DNA of 16,213 nucleotides from JABMRP01 sp964444795. Lineage in GTDB: Bacteria > Planctomycetota > Planctomycetia > Pirellulales > Thermoguttaceae. Positions 7,934 through 14,208 of the stretch are shown here, in pieces. The stretch covers positions 1 to 16,213 of the forward strand of contig CAYUIQ010000206.1 of NCBI GenBank assembly GCA_964444795.1, written 5' to 3'. How positions within the stretch are numbered: the stretch's first letter is position 1; each line of letters starts with the position of its first letter. A program made the translations under genes and the position numbers. The notes under the pieces were generated by a model, which was not told where the DNA came from, ran no database searches, and was given only the letters and a program-made list of their open reading frames with translations.

Positions 7934-8207
7934 CGCTGGTGCCAAGCGCCGCGGCGGCGGCAAAGTCTGGCAAACGCGCCCGCCGCACAAGAAAGTGCGT
8001 GGATCCCGGCAATTACGGCTGCCCCGGCCATGATCGGGAGCCTGCGTGTCCGGGATTTCTCGCCCGGCCACTTGGGAGACATCCGCACGAGCTGATTTTC
8101 CCAGGCGAGAATGACGGCGGCGCGAGGGGGACCCAGGGCTCCGCGGTGCTCGATCGGCCCGCGGGCAGCTACCTTTGCCGTGTCGTAAGGAACTCTCGGC
8201 ATTTCCT

Positions 8208-8250
8208 CCTTCTTTCCGCCTGCTTGCTTGGTGCCGCAGGCCAAAGAAGG
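8208..8250 (-). terminator. Long stem-loop downstream of the 8271-9098 gene
   Basis: CCTTCTTT (8208-8215) pairs with AAAGAAGG (8243-8250), and GCCTGC (8218-8223) pairs with GCAGGC (8236-8241), with a small internal loop (two bases against one) and a 12-nt apical loop. It begins 21 bp past the stop of the minus-strand gene, where a terminator or mRNA-protecting hairpin would be. No T-run follows, so intrinsic termination is uncertain. Confidence 0.4.
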
Positions 8251-8270
8251 CAATCGGTCGTCAACCGGCC

Positions 8271-9098
8271 TCACCCGGTCGAATTACTGTCGCTCTTGCG
8301 GCCGTAGAATCGAGTGAGGTCGATCCCTCCTCGCTGTTCTTCCTCCAGCAGTTTCAGCCGCTGTTCGAGGCGTTCGAGACGCCGCATCATTCCGGGAATT
8401 AGCTCCTGTGTCTCGTCGGGCCGCTTTGGCCGGGGCACCGAAGGGTATCCGAGTTGGCGTCCCAGGGCCGAAAAAAGGTACAGCGGGTCTTTCCGCCGGT
8501 TGGCCAGGGCGATCTTCCCTTCTTTCTCTCCGAAGAGGATCGGCTTGTCTACCGTCCCGCCACACTTTTTCCTGTAGAATTCGCTGCGGACGTAGATCAG
8601 ATCGGCAAAATCGACGATCCCCACCTGCTGCCGGACCTTGCGGATCCACCCTTTCCAGTCTTGGTCGAAGATCGGGTCTTTCGCCACGGCGTCCAGCCCG
8701 TGGTCGTAATTCAGCCGGTTTCGGCAAAGCGTCTCGAACTCGTAAAGGAAAATCCCCTGGGGGCTGACCTTTTCCGAGCGGTACTCGGCCTCGCGCTGCA
8801 GAATCTCCAGACCGACCCGGAAATCGAACCGCCCCACATCCTTCTCCGCCTCACGGATCACGTAGGTCTGAAAGGGCGTGAAATAGTGGTTCATCCAGGC
8901 CATTGCGGTGCCAAACCGACCGGTCATGCGAAGCTCACTGGACATGAAATCCAAGGCCAGCGGCAGTTTCGTGGTCGAAAGGACCTCGTGCTTCAGTCCG
9001 TCCAGCAGGTCCTGTGTCGACAGACTCTGCTGCATCCGTTCGTGCATCGCACGGAAAAAATAGGCTTGCTCGATGTATTCTTCGCGGGCGAGTTGCAT
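8271..9098 (-). CDS. Conserved planctomycete protein of unknown function
   Basis: This 275-residue protein is one I recall only as a conserved hypothetical in planctomycetes. It is largely helical and soluble-looking, with no signal peptide or membrane segment. Notable stretches are the start MQLAREEYIEQAYFFRAMHE, RFDFRVGLEILQREAEYR, GIFLYEFETLCRNRLNYDHG and VDFADLIYVRSEFY. A short coiled coil (MMRRLERLEQRLKLLEEEQ) lies near the C-terminus and suggests oligomerisation. There is only one notable Cys pair region and no recognisable catalytic motif. It is preceded by a plausible promoter (9141-9170) and followed by a hairpin (8208-8250), so it is probably transcribed alone. ATG 9098 lacks a clear ribosome-binding site, but no better in-frame start was seen. 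I am confident it is a real gene and do not know its function. Confidence 0.85.
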   Translation of the reverse strand: MQLAREEYIEQAYFFRAMHERMQQSLSTQDLLDGLKHEVLSTTKLPLALDFMSSELRMTGRFGTAMAWMNHYFTPFQTYVIREAEKDVGRFDFRVGLEILQREAEYRSEKVSPQGIFLYEFETLCRNRLNYDHGLDAVAKDPIFDQDWKGWIRKVRQQVGIVDFADLIYVRSEFYRKKCGGTVDKPILFGEKEGKIALANRRKDPLYLFSALGRQLGYPSVPRPKRPDETQELIPGMMRRLERLEQRLKLLEEEQRGGIDLTRFYGRKSDSNSTG

Positions 9099-9140
9099 CG
9101 TGGCGAGCGGTTGGAAGGCCTTGGGGGTGGGCTTTTCCTT

Positions 9141-9170
9141 ATCCTAACGCCGTTGCCGTTCTCTTGGCAA
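9141..9170 (-). promoter_or_regulatory. Probable promoter of the 8271-9098 gene
   Basis: On the minus strand TTGCCA (9165-9170, five of six matches to TTGACA) and TAGGAT (9141-9146, four of six to TATAAT) are 18 nt apart. The predicted transcription start is about 36 nt before ATG 9098. Confidence 0.42.
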
Positions 9171-9194
9171 GCCGATTGTGTGCCGCTGGCGAGA

Positions 9195-9242
9195 ATAACT
9201 TCCATCTTTCCTGGAGAAATTACCTCCGCCTCTCCTGGGGAA
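9195..9242. repeat. Two tandem copies of a 24-bp degenerate repeat
   Basis: Unit 1 (9195-9218) and unit 2 (9219-9242) match at 18 of 24 positions, both ending in a TCCTGG(A/G)GAA core. All but one of the differences are transitions. On the minus strand they read as peptide repeats of the form ISPG(E/K)xEV, though no gene there seems real. The array ends 3 bp from the stop of the SDR-like gene. Confidence 0.5.
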
Positions 9243-9245
9243 TCG

Positions 9246-10259
9246 TCAGTCGCTCCCGCTCGGCTTGACACACAGGACCCGATGCAGGTACTCCGGCGAA
9301 CCGGGCCAGCCCGGACCACGCTGCCGATGCCACTGGCGGTCGGTGGGCACCAACGCCTCGTCCAGCGGCCAGGGGGCAAACGGCTCGCCGCCCAGCACTC
9401 CGGCCAGTTTGCGCGAGTCCATCGTCACGTTGCCCGCCCGGGGCGGCATGGGCCCGGCCTCGATCCGCGGGCATCCCATCAGCAGATCCGGGTCGTAGCC
9501 GCCGGCCCAATTGACGATCTGGGCGATCTGGTACAGGCTCAGCCGCCGCGGCCCCCCGGCATGGAACACGCCCGAGGAGTTGCCCCCCAGCATGGCCTCG
9601 CAGACCTCGTTGAGGCAGTCGGTGTAGGTAGGCGTGCGGATCTCGTCGAAATAGAGCGTGGCCGGTTTCGACTGCTTGAATCGCGAGGCGATCCAGTCGA
9701 TGGCCCCGGCATGACCGCTGAAACTGACCCCCATGGGCAGCGAAATCCGCAAGATGCACGCCCCCGGGTCGGCCTCACCGATGGCCTCCTCGCCGGCAAC
9801 CATCGTCTTGCCGTAGACGGTGACCGGGTCGGTCGGGTCGTCCTCGAAGTACCCACCCCGCCCGTCGCCCGAAAAAACCAGGTCGATCGACAGATGAACC
9901 AGCCGGACACCTCGCCGGGTGGTCTGTTCCAGCAGGCTGCGCACGCCCTCGACGTTGACCGTCCAGGCCATCTTGGGGCGCAATTCACAGGGCTTCAATG
10001 CACAATTGCCCGCGCAGTCCAAGACCGAACGAAAGCCATACCGATCGAACAGCCGGGCGACCGCCTCTCGATCCTCGGCATCGCAGCCGACGATACCCGG
10101 CCCGGTCAGGTTCCACTTGTCCTTCTGCCGGATCCCGACCACTCGTCCCGGGTACTTCGCCTGGAAATAATGCAGCGCATTGAACCCCGCCACCCCGGCG
10201 ATCCCGGTGATCAGCAGCGGCAGCGGAGGTTGAGTTGGCGTATCGGCCGTGCGAAACAT
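9246..10259 (-). CDS. RmlD-like extended SDR protein with altered catalytic site
   Basis: This 337-residue protein belongs to the extended short-chain dehydrogenase family near dTDP-4-dehydrorhamnose reductase (RmlD) and the MAT2B regulatory subunit. The nucleotide-binding loop TGIAGVAG (18-25) and the conserved VNVEGVRSLLE (101-111) are intact. The active-site region reads HLSIDLVFSGDG (122-133) and VYGKTMVAGEE (148-158). Tyr149 of the YxxxK pair is present, but the Lys position is Met153, and the Thr of the usual STDYVF motif is Ile125. It may therefore bind NAD(P) and a sugar nucleotide without standard reductase chemistry, or belong to a variant subfamily. It lies downstream of the NagB fusion, separated by a palindromic repeat. 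A GGAG-type site lies about 14 nt before the ATG, somewhat far. The fold call is firm; the substrate is unknown. Confidence 0.85.
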   Translation of the reverse strand: MFRTADTPTQPPLPLLITGIAGVAGFNALHYFQAKYPGRVVGIRQKDKWNLTGPGIVGCDAEDREAVARLFDRYGFRSVLDCAGNCALKPCELRPKMAWTVNVEGVRSLLEQTTRRGVRLVHLSIDLVFSGDGRGGYFEDDPTDPVTVYGKTMVAGEEAIGEADPGACILRISLPMGVSFSGHAGAIDWIASRFKQSKPATLYFDEIRTPTYTDCLNEVCEAMLGGNSSGVFHAGGPRRLSLYQIAQIVNWAGGYDPDLLMGCPRIEAGPMPPRAGNVTMDSRKLAGVLGGEPFAPWPLDEALVPTDRQWHRQRGPGWPGSPEYLHRVLCVKPSGSD

Positions 10260-10340
10260 CGGTTGGACTCGGACTCCTTTTCGGGACCGGCTGGCCCGGA
10301 CTATTCAGGAGTGGGGGGGTTGGCGGCGGAGTGTGTCATA

Positions 10341-10400
10341 GTAACCCGAAGCGTAAGCGAGGGACTTCGCTGTCCCTTCCTCGCTTACGCTTCGGGTTAC
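10341..10400. repeat. 60-bp palindromic intergenic repeat element
   Basis: Arms at 10341-10362 and 10379-10400 are perfect 22-bp reverse complements, starting GTAACCCGAAGCG. Inside, GGGAC (10361-10365) and GTCCC (10372-10376) offer an alternative inner stem around TTCGCT. Read as protein, the two strands give NPKRKRG-type and TRSVSEG-type strings that I associate with planctomycete intergenic repeats (recall, not checked). It sits just downstream of the NagB fusion stop, so it may act as a terminator or mRNA stabiliser as well as being a dispersed element. Confidence 0.75.
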
Positions 10401-10424
10401 GATTGGGTTATGAGTCGTCCAGGG

Positions 10425-12302
10425 CTACAGCGACTGGCCCTTCCAGCGGACAAACGCTTCCATGGCGTAGTATTCGGGCAGTCCGGTGCGGTTGAACAGG
10501 TCGGCCGTGTGGCGGTTGCGATCCTCGGCCCGCTTCCAGAACTCGCGCGGGTCGTCCGGGCCGGGAAACAGGGCGGAGTCTTTCTGCGACTCGTGCCGGA
10601 AGATGGCCGTCTTCTTCTTCTTCAAGTCGGCGGGGCTCAGCGGCACGGCGATTTCGATGACGTCGAGGTCCCATTCTTGCCAGGCACCCCGATAGAGCAG
10701 CACCTCGGGCCGGTCGCCGGTGGCCTGTTCGATTTCGGCCAAGGCCTGGAAGATGACCTCGGCGCAGACGCGGTGGGTTCCGTGGGGGTCGGAAAGATCG
10801 CCGGCCATGTAGATCTGCCCCGGACCGACCCGCTCGATCAACTCGCGCACGATGCGCACGTCTTCGGCCGTCGCCGGTTTCTTCGCAATGGTACCGGTCT
10901 GATAAAAGGGCAGATTGAGGAACTGGAGGTGTTCTTCGTTGCAACCGCAAACGATGGCTGCCGCCTTGGCTTCGCTCCAGCGGATCAACTCCTTGATCTG
11001 TAGCACGGCTTCGCTGTCCGGGTCGCCCGGCATCTTCCGGGCCAGCGCTTCGTGGACTCCCGACTCAAGCTCGGGGGTCCGCTCCAGATCGATGAGGAAG
11101 CGGCGGTTGACCTCCGTCAGCAGATCGGCCAACTGCTGGGCGTCGTGATCAAACACGGCGATGTTGCCGCTGGTCATGTAGGCGATATGGACTTCGTGCT
11201 CGTCTTCCAGCAGCCGGATAATCGTCCCGCCCATGCTGATCACGTCGTCGTCCGGATGAGGGCTGAAGACGAGGACGTTTTGCGGGTCGCGACCGGCCGG
11301 ATGGTACTCGATCGTATCCATCATCCATTTGAAGACGCGATGGGCGAGCTTCGAGGAAGGGCCGTGATGCCGCAGCAGTTGGTGCAGATCGTGCTGGCGG
11401 AAGTCGGCCCCGTCGAGTTTCAGCAGGGCTTTGTCCGCCTGTTCACAGAGCCAGAGGACGGCCCGCTTGATCAACTCATCGGTCCACTCGGCGGTACCCA
11501 ACAGCCAGGGGGTGGCGACCGCCGTCAGGTCGGCCGACGCCGCTTCATCGAGCAAGAACGAGGCATCCGGGTGATCCCGCAGAAACGTGGCCGGCACCCG
11601 CTCGTTCATCGGGCCTTCGGCCGCCTGGCGAACGATCCCCGCCTTGTTCTCCCCGTAGGCCATCAGCACGATCTTTCGCGCTTCGAGGATCGTGCCCAGA
11701 CCCATCGTCAACGCCTGGGTGGGGACGTTTTCTTCGTGGAAGAAGTCGGAGGACGCGTCCTTGCGGGTAATCGGATCGAGGGTGACCAGCCGGGTACGGC
11801 CACCGCGCGTACTGAATGGTTCGTTGAAACCGACGTGTCCCGTGCGGCCGATGCCCAACAACTGGAGATCGATCCCCCCGGCCCGGCGAATCACTTCCTC
11901 GTACTCCCGGCAGTGTTCGGCGACCCGCGCCAGCGGTACGGTGCCGTCGGGAATGTGGATATTCTCCCGCGGGATGTTCACATGGTCGAACAGGTGCTCG
12001 TTCATCCAGCGGTGGTAGCTCTGCAACCGGTCGGCGGCCAGTCCGTAGTATTCGTCGAGATTGAAGGTCACCACCCGCGACAGATCGAGCCCTTCGTCGC
12101 GGTGCATACGGATCAGTTCGCGGTAGACGCTCACCGGGGTGGATCCGGTAGCCAGCCCCAAAACGGCCTGCTGGCCAAACGAATTCCGCTCGCGGACCGT
12201 ATTGGCGATCATCCCCGCGACATGCCGCGCCACGTCGGTGTTGGAGCGAAACGCGTAGCAGGGGACCTGCGTACTGGAGATCAGATGAGCGGGTGAGTAC
12301 AT
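10425..12302 (-). CDS. Glucosamine-6-phosphate deaminase fused to a PIG-L family deacetylase
   Basis: This 625-residue fusion has an N-terminal NagB-type domain (about 12-300) that would convert glucosamine-6-phosphate to fructose-6-phosphate and ammonia. It carries GLATGSTP (49-56), D83 in NLDEYYG, and H156 and E161 in GIGRTGHVGFNEP. The residue aligned with E. coli NagB Asp141 is Thr154, a change I recall from fused homologues. The C-terminal domain (about 340-625) is PIG-L/LmbE-like, with zinc motif HPDDD (349-353) and DPHGTH (505-510), typical of N-acetylglucosamine deacetylases. One chain could thus deacetylate and then deaminate an amino sugar. I chose ATG 12302; the frame stays open to 12617, but that extension lacks family resemblance and overlaps a structured leader. 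Related fusions are known in Bacteroidetes and planctomycetes. Confidence 0.93.
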   Translation of the reverse strand: MYSPAHLISSTQVPCYAFRSNTDVARHVAGMIANTVRERNSFGQQAVLGLATGSTPVSVYRELIRMHRDEGLDLSRVVTFNLDEYYGLAADRLQSYHRWMNEHLFDHVNIPRENIHIPDGTVPLARVAEHCREYEEVIRRAGGIDLQLLGIGRTGHVGFNEPFSTRGGRTRLVTLDPITRKDASSDFFHEENVPTQALTMGLGTILEARKIVLMAYGENKAGIVRQAAEGPMNERVPATFLRDHPDASFLLDEAASADLTAVATPWLLGTAEWTDELIKRAVLWLCEQADKALLKLDGADFRQHDLHQLLRHHGPSSKLAHRVFKWMMDTIEYHPAGRDPQNVLVFSPHPDDDVISMGGTIIRLLEDEHEVHIAYMTSGNIAVFDHDAQQLADLLTEVNRRFLIDLERTPELESGVHEALARKMPGDPDSEAVLQIKELIRWSEAKAAAIVCGCNEEHLQFLNLPFYQTGTIAKKPATAEDVRIVRELIERVGPGQIYMAGDLSDPHGTHRVCAEVIFQALAEIEQATGDRPEVLLYRGAWQEWDLDVIEIAVPLSPADLKKKKTAIFRHESQKDSALFPGPDDPREFWKRAEDRNRHTADLFNRTGLPEYYAMEAFVRWKGQSL

Positions 12303-12741
12303 TTTTCGTTCCCAGAACGGATGCGGAGAAAACGGGCTGTCAGTAGAACCCCTCATTTTAGCCAGGGGCAGACGATTGCTGAATGCCCCTAGTGAGGGGA
12401 AGTTCCCGTCAGAGTAGGGTCTGTACTTTGTAACCGAAGGTGACTGTGTCCTTGCGAGTGAAGGGCGAAGCCCAAGTGACGCCGAGGTCCCGGCGGACGA
12501 GATGCGATCGGTCGGAAGATCGAATCGCGCGGTACGCCCACGGTGACAAACCAGACCCATGCCGTGGACGCGGCGGCGACCATCAGCCCTCCCTACCCCT
12601 ACCAAGGAATGAGGCAACCCATCCTCCGGATAGGTTTGGTGTTTCGTGCCACCCAGCTATTTCGGCGTACCCCGGGGCATTGTTCCCAGCGGCCGATTAT
12701 CGTAGCATGGGGCGATGGGAGAGGTCTGCCGGGGAAACTAG
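12303..12741. other. Divergent intergenic region between the NagB fusion and proC
   Basis: These 439 bp hold no supported gene. They contain a structured leader on the minus strand (12349-12399), a run of three short hairpins (12463-12528) and a weak promoter-like pair facing proC, TTGTTC (12680-12685) and TAGCAT (12703-12708) 17 nt apart. Short open frames on both strands have no ribosome-binding sites or domain-like content. Confidence 0.6.
12349..12399 (-). promoter_or_regulatory. Structured leader of the NagB fusion with alternative pairings
   Basis: CCCCTCA (12349-12355) pairs with TGAGGGG (12393-12399), enclosing AGGGGCA (12364-12370) paired with TGCCCCT (12384-12390). The same blocks can instead form two adjacent hairpins: 12386-12399 (five pairs, 4-nt loop) and 12349-12368 (five pairs, 10-nt loop). 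The two folds exclude each other. The element lies 47-97 nt before the ATG at 12302. This suggests, but does not prove, an RNA or protein-controlled switch. I do not recognise a known riboswitch or glmS ribozyme core. Confidence 0.4.
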
Positions 12742-13575
12742 ATGACGGATGATAAACCCATGGCGTGGAAGAAGATCGGATTCATCGGGGCAGGACAAAT
12801 GGCCACGGCCATGGGGCGGGGGTTCGTCGAGGCCGGGATAGTCGCCGCGGAGGATCTCTGGGCCAGCGATCCGTCGGAAGACGCCCGGGCTGGCTTCGCC
12901 GAGGCGACGGGTGGCCGGGTCACGGACGATAATCGCGAGGTGGCTGCCGCCGCCGAGTTGCTCATCTTGGCCGTCAAACCCCAATATCTGTCGCCCGTGC
13001 TGGCCGGGTTGAAGGGGGCGATCCGGCCCGATACGCTGGTTGTCTCCATTGCCGCGGGTGTTCGGCTCGAGGCACTGGCCCAAGGGCTCGACCGCCGCGA
13101 GAAGCTGGTGCGCGTCATGCCCAACACGCCGTGCCTGGTCGGCGAAGGCGCGCTGGGGTACAGCTTGGGCGAAGGCGTGTCGGCCAAGGAGGCCGAAGCG
13201 CTCAACCGGCTCCTCGGTTCGCTGGGGAAGGCGTTCGCGGTGGAGGAGAAACTGCTCGACGCCGTGACCGGGCTCTCGGGTTCCGGGCCGGCGTTTGTCT
13301 TCGCGGTGATCGAGGCGCTGAGCGACGGCGGCGTGAAAATGGGATTACCCCGGCCCATCGCCACCGCCCTGGCCGCGCAGACGGTCCGCGGCGCGGCCCA
13401 AATGGTTCTGGCCACCGGTGAGCACACGGGCACGTTGAAGGATCGGGTGACCAGCCCGGGCGGAACGACGATCGCGGGGATCGCCGCGCTGGAGTCGGGC
13501 GGACTGCGAGCGGCACTGATCGGGGCCGTCGAGGCGGCTGCCCGACGATCGGTGGAGTTAGGGACTAGGGACTAG
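12742..13575 (+). CDS. proC: Pyrroline-5-carboxylate reductase
   Basis: This 277-residue enzyme reduces 1-pyrroline-5-carboxylate to L-proline with NAD(P)H, the last step of proline synthesis. The Rossmann motif GFIGAGQMATAMGRG is at residues 13-27, followed by AVKPQ, RVMPNTPCLVGEGA and GLSGSGPAFVF, all hallmarks. The family signature (about 232-249) includes DRVTSPGGTT. Length is normal. ATG 12742 is taken as the start; ATG 12760, giving MAWKKIGFIG, is a close alternative. The last codons (LGTRD and the TAG stop) are supplied by a tandem TAGGGAC repeat, so the C-terminus is probably a recent variation on the usual ARRSxELG ending. It probably heads an operon with the next gene, 53 bp downstream. 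Confidence 0.96.
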   Translation: MTDDKPMAWKKIGFIGAGQMATAMGRGFVEAGIVAAEDLWASDPSEDARAGFAEATGGRVTDDNREVAAAAELLILAVKPQYLSPVLAGLKGAIRPDTLVVSIAAGVRLEALAQGLDRREKLVRVMPNTPCLVGEGALGYSLGEGVSAKEAEALNRLLGSLGKAFAVEEKLLDAVTGLSGSGPAFVFAVIEALSDGGVKMGLPRPIATALAAQTVRGAAQMVLATGEHTGTLKDRVTSPGGTTIAGIAALESGGLRAALIGAVEAAARRSVELGTRD

Positions 13576-13590
13576 GGGCACTAGGGACTG
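13559..13590. repeat. TAGGGAC short tandem repeat at the end of proC
   Basis: TAGGGAC occurs at 13559-13565, 13566-13572 and 13582-13588, with a variant TAGGGGCAC unit at 13573-13581. The third unit provides the proC stop codon (13573-13575). The array runs into a G-rich stretch before the next gene. Confidence 0.7.
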
Positions 13591-13628
13591 GGGGATTGCT
13601 GTCTTGGGGGGGAAACGGAGGTACGGCG

Positions 13629-14135
13629 ATGTCGATGTTTGAAAACGGTCGGTACACGTGGCGAGAGACCTATTTCGTGCTGTTCGAGTCGGGCCGGCGT
13701 CCGATCATCGACCAGTTGAAGGCGGCTCTGGAGGGCCTCGGAAAGGGGTTTGTGCTGACCAACCTCACGGCCGACGAAGACAAGCGGATCGAATCGATTT
13801 CGGTCTTGGCGCCCGACGATTTCGCCGCCTTGGATATCTGCTACCTGACCGGTGAAGAAGTCCTCGAACAGCGAACGGTGTTGCTGGATGAAATGCAGGC
13901 CAGCGCGGAGACCGACGAGGAACGTCGCATCTTGACAAAGATTCGCGGTTTTGACGCCCGGTTCGACGTCTTGCACTTTGAACACACCGCCGATACCGAT
14001 GCGGAGCCGCAAGATTCGGAGGATCCGGAAGAGTTGGAAATGCTCAATCCCGGCGCTCTGCTTTCGGTACTTGAGCTACTCGGCGAACTGACCGGAGGAA
14101 TCGCCGTCGATCCGCAGACCTGTACCGTGCTATAA
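13629..14135 (+). CDS. Conserved planctomycete protein of unknown function
   Basis: This 168-residue acidic, soluble-looking protein matches a conserved planctomycete hypothetical from memory, with no assigned function. Visible features are the start MSMFENGRYTWRETYFVLF, the central SISVLAPDDFAALDICYLTG, a helical stretch (EEVLEQRTVLLDEMQASAET), RFDVLHFEH, an acidic linker (DTDAEPQDSEDPEELE) and the tail GGIAVDPQTCTVL. The start is fixed by GGAGG at 13617-13621, 7 nt before ATG 13629; the in-frame ATG at 13596 has no such site. It lies between proC and efpL on the same strand. Its TAA stop lies inside the TATAAT that probably drives efpL. I see no catalytic motif. Confidence 0.87.
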   Translation: MSMFENGRYTWRETYFVLFESGRRPIIDQLKAALEGLGKGFVLTNLTADEDKRIESISVLAPDDFAALDICYLTGEEVLEQRTVLLDEMQASAETDEERRILTKIRGFDARFDVLHFEHTADTDAEPQDSEDPEELEMLNPGALLSVLELLGELTGGIAVDPQTCTVL

Positions 14136-14136
14136 T
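14128..14136 (+). promoter_or_regulatory. Extended -10 promoter overlapping the upstream stop codon
   Basis: TGCTATAAT is a perfect extended -10 element (TG-N-TATAAT). The TAA stop of the preceding gene is bases 14133-14135 of it. There is no good -35 box, which the TG extension may compensate for. The predicted start near 14143 gives a leader of about 66 nt for the EF-P-like gene, allowing independent expression. Confidence 0.52.
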
Positions 14137-14208
14137 GCGTGGAAGGGGGCTGTAACGAGGGATCGGACGGCCCAAACGAGATAAGAAACCGGAGGAGTTT
14201 ATCGGCCC

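Larger units (their letters stand above)
7883..8270. other. Intergenic region upstream of korA
   Basis: These 388 bp hold no gene I can support. They contain a perfect TATAAT facing korA (7928-7933), a TGCCA/TGGCA inverted repeat beside it (7940-7944 and 7968-7972) around a GC-rich core, and a long imperfect hairpin at 8208-8250 just past the end of the upstream minus-strand gene. Open frames on both strands here have the Arg/Gly/Pro-rich composition of chance GC-rich frames. Confidence 0.6.

Noticed and set aside
7934..7946. Possible sigma54 (-24/-12) site upstream of korA (TTGGCAC)
   Set aside because: The GG and GC elements do not fall 10 nt apart, so the consensus is not met.
7883..8071. 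N-terminal extension of KorA to 8071
   Set aside because: The added 63 residues are Arg/Pro-rich, unlike the family, and would cover the probable promoter.
6347..8095. 582-codon plus-strand frame antisense to korA
   Set aside because: korA is unmistakable on the other strand; this frame is a shadow of its codon bias.
7867..8274. Minus-strand frame filling most of the korA upstream gap
   Set aside because: It overlaps the korA start and the TATAAT, lacks a ribosome-binding site and shows no family pattern.
8454..11003. 849-codon open frame on the plus strand antisense to three genes
   Set aside because: It runs antisense to recognisable proteins (the unknown, the SDR and the NagB fusion) and across intergenic repeats. 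Its Arg/Gly/Pro/Val-rich composition is typical of a GC-rich shadow frame.
12303..12617. N-terminal extension of the NagB fusion to 12617
   Set aside because: The added 105 residues show no NagB similarity and overlap the paired leader element.
12715..12741. Nine-codon in-frame upstream ORF ending directly before proC, plus an overlapping one from 12707
   Set aside because: Neither has a ribosome-binding site, and the likely transcription start lies at about the same place; probably chance.
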